From positions 594,092 through 658,091 of the forward strand of contig NW_008707370.1 of NCBI RefSeq assembly GCF_000327385.1: DNA of 64,000 nt, written 5' to 3'. Every line of letters starts with the position of its first letter. Position 1 is the first letter of the stretch. A model generated the notes under the pieces. It saw only the letters and a program-made list of their open reading frames with translations. It was not told the origin of the DNA and did no database searches. This DNA comes from Lottia gigantea. Its lineage: Eukaryota; Mollusca; Gastropoda; Lottiidae. Both the position numbers and the translations under genes were made by a program. Below are positions 46,701-56,680 of the stretch, in pieces.

Positions 46701-49104
46701 CGCCTTGACCTAAAGATTGTTTTCTATGTAATAGATACTGAGATACAATTAAATGCCATGTTTCGCCATTTTCGTGGGTTGAATATTATGTAAATAGACT
46801 TCAGAAGTGCTGCACGAAAATTGTATACTCCCGTCAAAATACCTTATACTAGAAATTTTATATGACTTCTTTTCTATATGGCGGAGTCGCAAGAAAATAT
46901 CGTCATTTGAACTTTCCAGCGCAAATATGTCTGGATACACATGGATTTGGAGGCTCAAATTTCTACGGTGAGATGTGAACACTTTTACTGAATAGCTTAG
47001 CTAAAAAAAATCCAGTCTCTGAGACTAACGTACGATTGGTCAAACGGGTGTTGAGCCTGTCCCTTTAAAAGACAAACGTAATAATATTATTTGGATCTGC
47101 ACGTTATATTTTGTTGCTATTTATTAGACTTATGACAACGACACTGCAGTACTGTGATCACATATTGACATTTTGCAGCAAATTTTTATGTGTATCGGGG
47201 ACACCGATGTCATGGATATAAATCATTCCAATTTTCAATCAGACGTCTGTGGTTCCTGGATAACTTCACTAATCGCATATCACGCTTTATAACACAGGGC
47301 TCTTCGACTAAAAAAGAGTAAAAATCTTCTTTACAAACCTTAAAGCTTTTTGTTTCCCGAGCAATAAAAATAAAAATGTCGTTCTATTGCACCGACAGTA
47401 GCTTATACTGTCAATTTCCGATATATTTCAAACTTTATTTCTAAAAATTAAAGAGAAAAAATTCTATTCGTATCTGTGAAACGAGTGGGAAGTCATGGTT
47501 TCCCTTAAAGCTAAAAGTATTTTTAAGATTAATTTAAATATAATGGCACGAATTAAAAGATGTTAAGTAGACATTTTATTGCAAAAAGCTATTCATTGAT
47601 AATTGATCGTGGTTTACAGCTCTTTCGTGGGTTGATATTTTCTATAATTGCTGCAAGGAGACTTGTTCAATTATACTTCAATAATATTTTAATTCTTGCT
47701 GACAGCTTAATACGATATTTCATCCCAAACCAGACTTACACAGATATAGCATGCAAAAAAAGAAGAAAGAAAATTAAAAGGTTTGACTTAACCTTCAAGT
47801 AAACTGGGGGGGTTGTCGTGGATTTTGATCTCGATCAACAATCATTAAACCAATCGATCTATCTGCTAATGGTTCAGATAATCTGGGATGGGTTACTGTC
47901 ATGAATGGACTGGTCATAGGATCCAAAATATTAAAAGGTTGTCTGGTCAAATGTCTGTAATTATTAATAAATCATAACCTATATGACGCAACTATCGCAA
48001 AAGATGACGATAATATCTTTTGAATGTGAGCGATAGCTAGGTCATAAAACGCTTTGTTTTAGTGGATTTCAGAACCGTAGACGTCTTATTTAAAATTGAA
48101 ATGATGTTATCAGTATCCCCCATACTCATAAAAAAAATGTTTACAATCTTTTTAACCTTAAGAGCTACACGAAGAGAAATGCGAATAAACACTTAAGATA
48201 GTGATCGAAATAACATAACAAGGACATCAAAAGTATGCATTTATATATTTACAGGTGTAACAACTATTTTAAGCACTGCTCAAATTGGTATGTCTGTTCG
48301 TGAAGGTCTTCCTAGAGTCCCTTATGCCACGGCAATAGACGTCTTCCTAAATGTATGCCTTGTGTACGACATGGCGGCTCTTATACAATATGCTGCTGTC
48401 AACTACTTTACCAAAGTGATGCCAGTTGAAGGTGGTGACGAAGAAGAAGATGAGGTTAGATATCTTTTTAAAGAAATATTTGGGAGAAGGTAGTTTCCGC
48501 CTTTTATCTTAGTCACATTAGGTTGTGGTTAAGTTTTGTCAGCTCATCGAGATGGAGATGCTAATTTTGGTGCAAGATAGGGTATACCCACCCATCAGCT
48601 GATACCAGCTTTTAATGTTTTGAGGTATCTTTATTTAGGCCAGGTTCTGATTTTATGCTTCACACAAATTTGAATCATTTAACAATGTAAGGCACTACTG
48701 GTGTTTATCAAGCGACAATCGTTGTATTGAAGTACAAGCAATACTTAGCATCCATTCGTAAACAACTATCAATTTTTTTTCTTCAGATCCCTGCATTTCC
48801 ACCACCGAGGAAGATAATAATATCAGAGCAAGAACACGAGAGAGAGCGTGAAACTCTTCTGTTGAACAATGCTCATGTCGATCTAGAACATCAGGGGTAC
48901 AGGAAGATTGGATGTTACCAGATGTTGTGGAGATGCCTTTCTGGAAATTCGGATTTCCGCTTACATCGAGTGAATAGTGTAAAACCTGGAGCGACCAATT
49001 CTGTTAGTGACATAGACCTTATGGCCAGAATATTATTTCCCTCAACCTTCATACTATTCAATGTGTGCTATTGGGTTCTTTATCTTCACATTCCACAGAG
49101 TTGA
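34650..49104 (+). CDS. GABA-A-type Cys-loop chloride channel subunit (8 exons, 5' end missing)
   Basis: Eight GT-AG exons join in frame to 427 residues plus stop: 34650-34750, 35162-35229, 38811-39034, 41500-41582, 42095-42232, 42813-42965, 48255-48454, 48787-49104. The product would be one subunit of a pentameric neurotransmitter-gated chloride channel in the plasma membrane. Seen directly: Cys-loop C138-C152 with 13 residues between and FPMD inside; M1 about 221-243; PAR 250-252 before M2 (253-271), the anion-channel signature; M3 about 284-307; cytoplasmic loop about 310-398; M4 about 402-423; a four-residue tail. Possible N-glycosylation sites are N79, N110 and N197. The second disulfide of glycine and GluCl receptors is absent from loop C, favouring the GABA-A alpha/gamma/GRD-like group. 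The first codon of exon 1 is split, so an upstream exon with signal peptide must exist but was not found. Family assignment is strong; exact subtype and ligand are inference. Confidence 0.95.
35162..35229 (+). CDS. Channel gene exon 2 (beta-1 strand)
   Basis: 68 bp, exactly the size of the equivalent exon in vertebrate GABA-A genes. The donor is ATG|GTAGGT. It encodes residues 35-56, ending FAIRSMGPITESEM, the 'SFGPVSDxxM' motif of the family. Residue G34 is split across the intron of 411 bp. Confidence 0.93.
36025..36118 (+). mobile_element. Second SINE copy, head truncated
   Basis: GGTTTTAATCTTGCTCGGCG, then TATGAAAACCTGGTGGCCTT, GAATCGTCA and TTCTCATTGCCA follow the same order as 13453-13532. 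The A-box half is mostly deleted. It lies in the channel gene intron after exon 2. Confidence 0.5.
37368..37735. repeat. Tandem duplication, unit about 180 bp
   Basis: ATGATCACACAAGGTCCAA (37368 and 37550) and GACGAACGACGAAACCCTAA / GACAACGAATATAATCCTTC start and end two diverged units, with a partial third start at about 37718. Inside the intron after channel exon 2. Confidence 0.6.
38811..39034 (+). CDS. Channel gene exon 3 (loops D and A of the ligand site)
   Basis: 224 bp after acceptor TATGTTTCAG, donor AAG|GTATGT. Residues 57-130 carry MQIYLRQRWYDDRLKF (loop D; Y63 and R65 align with alpha-1 F64 and R66) and IWKPDTYFINGKNS (loop A; Y99 aligns with beta-2 Y97). NFT (N79) and NIT (N110) are possible glycosylation sites. 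A 3-copy tandem repeat begins about 70 bp downstream, inside the next intron. Confidence 0.95.
39100..39535. repeat. Three-copy tandem repeat, unit about 165 bp
   Basis: ATTAACGCTTGCAGATTCCG, ACCGTTCAGGTTG.CGACC, AATTGAAC and TAGTGATCAGTCATTGTCTA recur at about 39108, 39278 and 39441. It begins within 75 bp of the donor of channel exon 3 but lies in the intron. Confidence 0.8.
41026..41235 (-). mobile_element. Possible fossil of a Polinton-like protein-primed DNA polymerase B fragment
   Basis: About 65 codons on the minus strand, inside the 2.5 kb intron after channel exon 3, include YADFQALFGCRVSRPFIHS and a following Pro-rich turn. This loosely recalls the 'YFGxxKCxVLPPRxLxxPVLPY' region of Polinton polymerase B. 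The match is weak and remembered, not searched. The fragment is broken and no other element parts were seen. It may equally be a chance open frame. Confidence 0.22.
41366..41440. repeat. Short tandem duplication near channel exon 4
   Basis: TACCAAATCAACAAATATGA with TTATCTCTGGCAATT is followed by TACCAAATCAACAGATATGA with TAATCTTTATC, a recent duplication of about 37 bp, 60 bp upstream of the acceptor. Confidence 0.75.
41500..41582 (+). CDS. Channel gene exon 4 (Cys-loop)
   Basis: 83 bp, the same length as the Cys-loop exon of vertebrate GABA-A genes. It encodes residues 132-158: LTVRARCPLMLSRF, then PMDKASCPLYIAS. The two Cys are 14 residues apart. Loop B starts at its end: the family's usual Glu before Ser-Tyr is Ala157 here. 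Confidence 0.95.
42095..42232 (+). CDS. Channel gene exon 5 (loop B to beta-9)
   Basis: 138 bp, acceptor CTTTGCAG, donor ATG|GTAAGC. Residues 160-204 begin GYTTSDLIYYW, completing the SYGYTT loop B motif across the intron (Tyr159 is split). They end NVTRMTTH, the strand before loop C. N197 is a possible glycosylation site. Confidence 0.95.
42813..42965 (+). CDS. Channel gene exon 6 (loop C end, M1, start of M2)
   Basis: 153 bp, the usual length for this exon. Residues 206-255 include LGFFILQTFLPCYLIVSLSW (start of M1) and FWINRDAAPARVLL leading into M2. Loop C reads THGPQSVLEV, with neither a Cys nor the agonist-site Tyr found in GABA-A beta subunits. The 5.3 kb intron that follows is the longest in the gene. 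Confidence 0.95.
44150..44392. repeat. Tandem duplication, unit about 130 bp
   Basis: GAATATAAAGAGCTTTAAAG, TATGACATTGGTAGTTCT and GGCAAATACTTG occur twice with about 85-90% identity by eye. Inside the long intron after channel exon 6. Confidence 0.8.
45311..45664. mobile_element. Non-autonomous DNA transposon (MITE), about 354 bp
   Basis: Ends TGACTGCAATAGCCA and, inverted, TGACTGCAATAACCA form 15 bp terminal inverted repeats. The right 70 bp matches 27465-27532 in inverse orientation. Apparent open frames inside it are not convincing. It sits in the long intron after channel exon 6. Confidence 0.6.
46405..47740. repeat. Diverged direct repeat pair, about 150 bp, 1.17 kb apart
   Basis: 46405-46550 and 47575-47735 share, in order, GCAAAAAGCT, ATTG.TCGTG, TTACAGCT, CATAATTGCT, CAAG.AGACTT, CAATTATA.TTCAA and AGCTTAATA blocks. 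Likely two copies of an old dispersed repeat or a segmental duplication within the intron. Confidence 0.5.
47188..47262. mobile_element. Truncated copy of the 8.7 kb MITE
   Basis: It begins with the same end ATGTGTATCGGGGACA and keeps the internal AATTTTCAATCAGACGTCTG and TGGTTCCTG block. No matching right end was found, so it is truncated. It lies in the 5.3 kb intron of the channel gene. Confidence 0.65.
48255..48454 (+). CDS. Channel gene exon 7 (M2, M3)
   Basis: 200 bp, acceptor TTTACAG, donor GAG|GTTAGA. It encodes the rest of the pore helix M2 (VTTILSTAQIGMSVR, 257-271), the M2-M3 linker REGLPRVPYATAIDVF, M3 with NVCLVYDMAALIQYAAVNYF, and an acidic GGDEEEDE run at the start of the cytoplasmic loop. 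Asp294 within M3 and Gln265 at M2 13' are atypical. Confidence 0.95.
48787..49104 (+). CDS. Channel gene last exon (cytoplasmic loop, M4, stop)
   Basis: After acceptor TTTCTTCAG at 48786, 105 codons and TGA. The loop is charged (EQEHERERE) and Pro-rich at its start. M4 reads LMARILFPSTFILFNVCYW, then VLYLHI, with PQS before the stop. The M4 start DIDLMARILFP matches the 'xIDxxSRxxFP' motif of the family. Confidence 0.95.
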   Translation: MPAFPPPRKIIISEQEHERERETLLLNNAHVDLEHQGYRKIGCYQMLWRCLSGNSDFRLHRVNSVKPGATNSVSDIDLMARILFPSTFILFNVCYWVLYLHIPQS

Positions 49105-49346
49105 AGATACTGCTGACGCTATTTATGTCCAGAGTTTTAGTCTTTTACGATGTCGCTTCAAGAGGAGGTGGCTGATAACAGTAGAAACTTTGTGGAGAGA
49201 CCATAAACATACCAAAACAGTGACTATTGCCATCAAAATGCTTTGGACTTTTGATATAAATGATGATACACCTGATGCTACTCCTTTGCTTGTTCCAATT
49301 GAAGTTCTGGAAGTCGCTCTGGAGTGAGTTGTCTTCGTTGAAAACC

Positions 49347-49352
49347 AATAAA
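49347..49352 (+). terminator. Candidate poly(A) signal of the channel gene (proximal)
   Basis: AATAAA 243 bp after the stop codon. It would give a short 3' UTR. A second AATAAA lies at 50041 after a T/G-rich stretch; which one is used cannot be told from sequence. Confidence 0.4.
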
Positions 49353-50040
49353 GTTAGAGGACTTCTACCTAAGTGGACAAGTATTCTACTTTTGTACGCT
49401 TTTCATTTCAGTTTGCTGTATTAAGTTGATTTGTTTCGTCTTTGTATAGATGAGTTTTATGAACTACTGGCATACACACAATTGGTCTGTTTCAGTCCTT
49501 GGAATCTTAACGACACATTATCCAATTAGTAAAGTAATGACGAGTGAGTGTTTTTGGAACGAATGAAATATGACTTTTGACATCACTGAATACACCGATT
49601 TGAAACGTTTCGGTCTATCTTTACTGGTATAACTTCCTAGTGAAACTTCTATTCAAATGACCATTTTTACACGAGGTCTACTATCTGGTTGCGTTGGATT
49701 GAAAGAATCGCATAGCTGCTTTGTCCCACTAACACGATTCTTGCTACAGTTCAATCGATTAGTGCTTACACTTGTAATCTGAGATATGGAAGAATCATAT
49801 GCATGTATCATCCAAGTACACCAAATCAACCAGAAAGTATCGATAGATATGAGATAAATTAACAAAAACCATATAACCACTACTGATTTGTATAATTGTC
49901 AGGTATTAATCATTTCTTTTTCTGTCAATATTGCTTCTTGGTTAATATTGCTTTTTGTTATTTACCATTGTGTTTTTGTTAATCTTTGTTATATTGTTGT
50001 TTGAACTTGTGATATCAATATTTTGTATTTGCACCATTCC

Positions 50041-50046
50041 AATAAA
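50041..50046 (+). terminator. Candidate poly(A) signal of the channel gene (distal)
   Basis: AATAAA preceded by about 120 bp of T/G-rich sequence (49910-50040), giving a 3' UTR near 0.95 kb if used. Confidence 0.35.
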
Positions 50047-50060
50047 ACTTATAACAAATT

Positions 50061-52325
50061 ATGCAGCTTCTACTAAACTGAAGTCGCGTATCATATTCTT
50101 ACTTATAAAAGCTTAACTAGGAAGCTTTTCAAACGTTTGACTAACTGTGATGCTTGATAATTGCTTTGCTAATCATGAAGATTGCAAATTGCTTACTCTG
50201 GTTTTAATAAGATTGCACTTGTTTGACAAAGAACTTGACAATTATTTTCTTATAAAAAGGAAACTGTATGCCAGCACTGGGCCACGAATGTTATGCAGTA
50301 AATGGAAAAGACAAATTATTATTGACGTAAATCTGCTTCCATGTAAACAGCAATTTAAAAAAGACTGAGCCTTGATTTAACCCGAAAATTGCACCCATTT
50401 GTTTGCGTTTATTCTCAGTTTTGTAATGATTTAATAAAAACTGAAAGAGCTCGATATATGTGTACTGGTCCCAACTGTGACATGAATTGCCTTTTTCCGT
50501 ATTTCAATCGAGTTTCACAGTGAGCAATAATTATCTTAAAGGTTAATAAACATGTTTTATGTAGCCCATTCAATATCACACAATTTCTCCCTTAGAACTG
50601 CTCTGCGATCAAAGTAGTTTTTGAACGATTTCTATGTGAAAGGAAATGAAGGCTACATTGTGGCCAGGTTTTTATCGTTCTATATCATCTAGTTTATCAA
50701 AAACTGCTATCATGCGATAATTAGAAATGACACCTCATGTGGAAGGCAATATTTTTTAATCAGTTAACTTATGGATTGGATTAACTTAGCTTTCAATAGG
50801 AAATTACTCGAAGCTGTTTAACTTACATCCGCTTAGAAAAAAGTCATCACAAAGACCATAGGTGACTGGAGAGTTTTATTAGTTAGTTCCGGATCAGAAC
50901 ATGTGAGAATTATAAAAAACCTTAATCAAATCATCAGTTTTTCAGATTGACGGTTCAGCAGTTAATGTGGGTGTTAGAACATATGAAATAAAACTATCTC
51001 AACCCGTTTCAATGTGTTTGGAATTTATTAAGGAATATACACTAGACATGAAGTGATTCAGTCGCACAACGGCATTGATGCTGGAGGATTGAGCTTGCCA
51101 TACACCCCGAAGATTCAAAAGATGGTGGAGGGTAGGGGGGGGGGGGGGTATTACACAAAATCTTTAATTTTCAATGAATTTATACTTAATTATGAAGAGT
51201 TGCCTTGTTGAAAATGCAGTGGCAGAGTGGTATCTTCTGATGGGTGTTTGTGCACTACTCCGCAACACTCCGTTACACTGTACTGATCTCGAATTTAAGA
51301 AAGTTCTTCGACTTGCATAAAGTTAATAGCCTACAGACAATGTTACCTACCAGCTACCTACCTACCTACAAAATTTCAGCATAATGATGTTTAATACAAC
51401 ACAAACAGTCATGTACAATCGCTGTAATTCTATTGAACAAACTCAGCTACAGTTACATCAGTTGTTGCGAAAGACGAGCATGCCTTGCCATTGTGCCAAA
51501 CATTCTCTGTACCTTTGAAAAACTTTCTTATTTAAGTCCTGTTTGTCCATGGATCGGTCATTATTATAATTTGCAAATGTTCTTTGTGTAGTTTACAGAA
51601 ATGAAATATTGTAACAACTAAACTTATTTTCAATTCAAAGTGAAAAGTAAAAGGTTTTTCAATGAAGCTATTTGGAGTCTGTGAGATTATATTTCATATT
51701 AATGATGTACGACCATATTGAAAATACACCAATAATTCAATTTTTAAATACATAGCCTTCTGTAATATACAATGTAACAACAGTGTATACATGGAAATAA
51801 CCAACAGTTCTAAATAACGTAAACTGCTTTATTCACCGCCTTCTCCAATTTAAAACATCTTCAATGATATGTGAAAAGATTTGAAACCACTTTCGAGTAA
51901 TTCCGGGACAATATTCTTCCTCTTTTAGAAATCTTTTTATGTCAGTTTCTTTACGTTTTTATCTTGATTTTATGGCAACTGATTTCTGCTTCGTTTCATT
52001 CAATGCATTTCAATTAAGCTTTTACCGTCCAAAATGTCATTCAGGGTGAATTCTAAGGTCTGTCTGAAATCGTATTTTTAATCTTTACGGCGATTCTTTT
52101 TAAATTACAAGACACGGGATTTAAATAGTTTTTCCGATGCAGAGCAATGTATTGCTTCTAATTCCGAGGTATTTACAGATTTAGAAATAAAATGTATACA
52201 GAATTAAATAAGTTAATGGAAACTGTGTCGCAAATCAGAAACGCAAATTCACTAGTTTATATTAAGTTACGGGTTTTCTTCTTACTAGTGATGAAGGTAG
52301 GAGGGACTGACATAGAGAGATTTGG
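50061..52325. other. Anonymous DNA downstream of the channel gene
   Basis: Contains a poly-G run near 51135 and a CTAC microsatellite near 51350-51370. No gene recognised. Confidence 0.5.
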
Positions 52326-52553
52326 TTGCGACATATTAAGAGAGAGATCAGCAGTTTAAACTCGAAAAGCATTAAGCTAATACCGTCTGTCCTGACCACA
52401 AATGTCCCTCATTGCACGCATGCTACTAAGCGTTTGACCGTCCTCACAAGCCCGGGGGGTATAACACTAAGACGTAAAATTACGTCTGTTTTGAAAACCT
52501 TCATAAACAACCGTTTCAATCCAGTTCCACTAGACAGTAAGGTAGTGTCGTAA
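52326..52553 (+). CDS. Unrecognised coding-like segment
   Basis: 75 codons in a GC-richer patch: RHIKREISSLNSKSIKLIPS, VLTTNVPHCTHATKRLTVLT, SPGGITLRRKITSVLKTFIN and NRFNPVPLDSKVVS, ending TAA. The first codon counted is TTG, so no ATG start is claimed. Possibly an exon or decayed repeat protein. No family recognised. Confidence 0.25.
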   Translation: MRHIKREISSLNSKSIKLIPSVLTTNVPHCTHATKRLTVLTSPGGITLRRKITSVLKTFINNRFNPVPLDSKVVS

Positions 52554-53548
52554 TTACTTTCGGGTTTTAAATCTGAAAGGGAATACGGATAGCTGAAATT
52601 GAACTCTTATCTTCTGTTGATACCAATATTATAATAGACGACTATATAACCCGTTTAACGCAATAAATTTTTATATTAAAAAAAATCTAGGATGTAATAA
52701 TAAATTAAACCAATATATGCCATGTTATCGGCATCCGACATTTACTCGAGCAAAACACATCTGACTATAGAAAGTGTCTGAACCCAAGGCATCCAAACAG
52801 TCTTAATGTTATCTTTTCAAACATCGGCAGACCAATATTCAATAACTAGCATTGTGCTACAGGCTATAGGAATTGACACTAAAAGGATTTTCAACACATA
52901 AATCTTGCGAGTCTTCAACTATTTTCAACCATGGAAAAAGAATTCTTGTTTCGCTTTCAAAATACCATTTTGTTGACTTCAATCAAATTGATGTTTGAGG
53001 TTGATGTATACTTCAATTTTGAGAGAGGTTTAGTTCTATAGCAATTTAAAATGCAATCCAGTTTTACGTTCCATCTTATGACAATGTTCAACATGAGTCA
53101 ATTTAATTTTCAACGCTTAAATTAGTTAGTATCAAAGTAATATGCCGATACCCTTTGCAAATAAATCAGCAATCCCGTTTTTACCAAGATATATCCTTTT
53201 CTAGAACCTATTTAATAATCTGGAGACAAAGTTTAAAATTTATACACAGATATTTCAATGAGGGGCATGGCACTGATGTATAAATATGTGCTATCTGTTA
53301 ACTGGATAGCTGGAGGTGGACGTTACCTTGTCATCTACCATAAAATTCATTTAAATTAACTCTAAGCATGGCTTCCTTTTTATGAATTGGGATTAATATT
53401 TCCAGACTGGGTTTGTTCAGCCAGCTATCCTTGCAGTTTTAGGTAATTAGGTTTATGTGGTAAAAAAATTTATTGTAACAAATGACGGCGTCATATAAAA
53501 TGCCTTAGGGTACAAATAGTTATTATCATCATTATTATTTTCTTTTAG

Positions 53549-53736
53549 GTTTTAGTATTGAGACACAATTGAAAAACCTTGTGGAAGACCAGATACTCAA
53601 GGAAGATTTCGTTGAAATTCGAGCCAATGAAACTTTACTTCCTACTCTCGAACATATATCGGATAGCAAGACGTATTTAATCCTATTAAATTATTATATG
53701 GACAGCGATTTCATATGTCTAATTATTTTCTTATAA
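53549..53736 (+). CDS. Unrecognised coding-like segment after a good acceptor
   Basis: The acceptor TTATTTTCTTTTAG precedes FSIETQLKNLVEDQILKEDF, VEIRANETLLPTLEHISDSK and TYLILLNYYMDSDF with a stop at 53734. The first 45 residues look like an amphipathic helical segment such as those flanking transposase domains in animal DNA transposons, but this is only an impression. No partner exon was found. Confidence 0.3.
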
Positions 53737-54219
53737 AGAAATATTACGCCATAATTTTGCCCTCAGAAAGGTTGCAGACATCCCACTGTATGCTTGATTT
53801 ATTCCAGTGAATGGACTGAGATGAAAATTCGCTTCACTTCTTTTTTGACATTTAGAATACACGTAATTATAAAGTGACTTGGTGTATAATGCCTCATGTT
53901 CAGCCATGAAAGTTGGTTTCAATACTGAAGTAGGACGCAGGGCAGATTAAACAATGATAGGTTCGTCTATTTCGAAATCCTTTGAAATGTAACATCGTTT
54001 CCAACGGTAATTGTGGAAATCATCTTAAACATCAAAATAAACGATAAGTGTTGTACCCAAGCACTATATTGCTACAATTGAAGACTAGAAGTATGAATAT
54101 ATTTTTATATTGTCCTCCAACGATATAATAGCCATTACTTAAGTTAAGGATGTCGTATTTTCATTCTGAATATGCGTAACAAAGCTTGAATTGAAGAACC
54201 CGGTGATTATATAATTTGA

Positions 54220-54493
54220 ATAGCCAGGCGGGTTTTTTGCCAGTTGCAGTTTGGATAGATCAGAAAGTAACAGCACCATGTGTTTTAGAAGTGTAACTGC
54301 CTTGGTTTACATTTTCAACAAAGAATAAGCTGTTATTTTGATAGCCTGGCGGTTGATTTTACCAGCTGCAGGTTGGATCCTAACGTGACAACACCATATG
54401 TTTAAGAATGTTCAGCAAACCATCCATCATTTGCCTAACCATCTACATAGTCTCACAAATGTTACAGACTTGGTTTGTATTTTCAACAAGGAC
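54220..54493. repeat. Tandem duplication, unit about 120-150 bp
   Basis: ATAGCC.GGCGGTT, GCCAGTTGCAGTTTGGAT, AACA.CACCATGTGTTT, TTGGTTT.CATTTTCAACAA occur twice (54220-54330 and 54340-54493); the second unit has a 40 bp insertion. Confidence 0.75.
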
Positions 54494-56549
54494 TTGTTGA
54501 TTTTCTTTCATTAATAGATTCATTTCGTGGATATTGAAGAGCTCCACTCCAGTCGGTTGCCATGAATCTCAAATTGGCTCTAACTGCATTAACCAGTCTG
54601 CCTATACAATAAGTTTGAAAGCTAAATCTATTTGACTTGGATTTTAATTTAGCAACTGATGCCCTCGAGTCAATTTTCGGAGAGATTATGGAGCCAAAAT
54701 CAATGATAAAACACACAGTAGGTTATAGAATCACTGGTTTACCAATGACAATCAGTTTAGTTGAATATTGAACCAATTTAGGAATTGACCCTATTGGTGT
54801 TACTCAATTGCACTAAAGTTAATTTAGGTCGGATAAAATCGCTTGTAATTGTTTTGTAAACATTAACTTTGGATGGATTTCGGCTGAATGTCAAATGCGG
54901 TAGACTTTCTAAATAATATTATCAAGGTTTGTTGTTAAAGTTTCCAAAAATGGCGCATAAATTAAAAAACAAAGGAACACCAAAATGCTACCAAAACAGA
55001 ATATTCGTTTAAAATCTGGTTGTTCAGAATAGTAAATAACGACATGATGGTGTAGGCCTACTAATAAAAAAAAATCCGTACAAGCAAAACAATAACGTTT
55101 ACCAAAAATTACGAAAATCAATAGAGTAAGCATGGTGTAACGTTTTTTAAAAGTATATTCTAAATCATACAGATACAGGTCTTTCGGAAAAGTATATTTT
55201 TGAGCACAAACCGATCTCTTAAAAGTGTGTTAAAAATCATACATATATTACGGAGGAAGCATCTGCATTATGATTTATTCATCCCTTCTTTCCTACATCG
55301 TACGACGATCTGTCGTTACGTTGAGCTAATAAAGACGGCAAGGACGTCACATTATCCGATTTTCCATCAGAATTAGCCAAATTAATTGCTTAACAGAATT
55401 CGTTTTTTGTACAATTTTTAGTGCAGAATCGTGCGAGTTCTGTAGATTTTTATTATTCTAAGATGCGTACAAATTCTTTAATGCGGGTGTCGAGATGGCT
55501 CAATATTCGGGGTTAAAACTAAGAAACTGTCCAGATAACATCTTTTCCATCAATTCCCCTCTTCATTGACGCATTTTGGATGTTCCTGCTTAAAACATAT
55601 TGTGGATTTGGTGAGAACCTAGATATGATGAGATACTTATCTTAAAGACTATAGGTTTCAGGTTGTTGGAAATCTACTAAAGGTAAGCTAATCTTACCGC
55701 TATCATGGAAAAAAATTCCCGATTGCATTAGTACTTTAAGTATAACCTTCGCAAAACCCCATTAATTGCCAAGAGATGTCAAAAAACCTACAAAATATAC
55801 CGACAACGTACGATATGAAATGTTGAAATATTTGAGAGCTAAACTATCCAGTCTGTTCACCTAACTGTCGAACAGAACTTTACTACCCTTGAAGGAAATT
55901 GAAAACATTGTTTTATTTTGAAGAGATAAGCTTAAAGCACTTAGGTTTAAAATGTGGAATAGCGTCTGGTGCGATATCAACCTCTCGACTTAACATTTCA
56001 AGTCTTTATCAGCTTTACAATATCTGTTTTGAATGATGTCTGATACAGTAACGGGAAGAATTAAAGAGTCCACGGAGTGAAATCTCTATAACTGGCGATC
56101 AATAGATGTCTGTACCATCTGGTGGAGTTCAGACAAGGCCATTGAAATATACACTACTTGACAGCTCTACAAAAATCAAAATAAATGGAAAAAATTTCGT
56201 ATGTTCGATTCACTGAAAGAGATACTTTTGAAACAAATGGTTCGAAACGTATCTTTAGTCGAATAAGTAGTTTAAAATTTCTCAAAATGAACGTTAATCG
56301 AAAGATTGTTTAGAACTACTGCCAGGACTTCAAACAAACCCTCAAACATTTTTTTTCAGTAAATTACGAATATTTCGTGTAATTTGAAGTCTAGTTAGCT
56401 GGTACGCTCTTTGTATTGTCGATTTTGCACAAAAGGGTTACAGAAATCACAAGCTTATACACTATGTAGAAAAAAGTCGACATATTCTAATTCATAAAAA
56501 AGCATTACTGAATTACCTAAGCTTGACCGTATATAAAATATAAAGATAT
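54494..56549. other. Anonymous AT-rich DNA
   Basis: No exon, repeat array or RNA gene recognised. Confidence 0.5.
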
Positions 56550-56680
56550 TATGATAACCGCATAGAAACTTTGAATGTAATAAATATTCTCGAAGTATCA
56601 TTATATTCCTGATGACGGTGTGAGATCACATTGAAACGTTGAAAGTAATAAATATTCTAGAAGTATCTATCCATAATAAT
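56550..56680 (+). repeat. Tandem pair of units with a hammerhead-like core
   Basis: The block GAAAC.TTGAA.GTAATAAATATTCT.GAAGTATC occurs twice (56566-56599 and 56633-56667). Between the copies is CCTGATGACGGTGTGAGATC followed by ACATTGAAACG (56608-56638). CGGUGUG and CACAUUG can pair as stem II of a hammerhead fold. The first unit has only a decayed core. Penelope-like elements and retrozymes carry hammerheads in tandem; no such element's coding region is visible here. Confidence 0.5.

Noticed and set aside
49061-49327. 88-codon open frame overlapping the channel gene's last codons in another frame
   Set aside because: It starts inside M4 coding sequence and runs into the 3' UTR. No independent signals.
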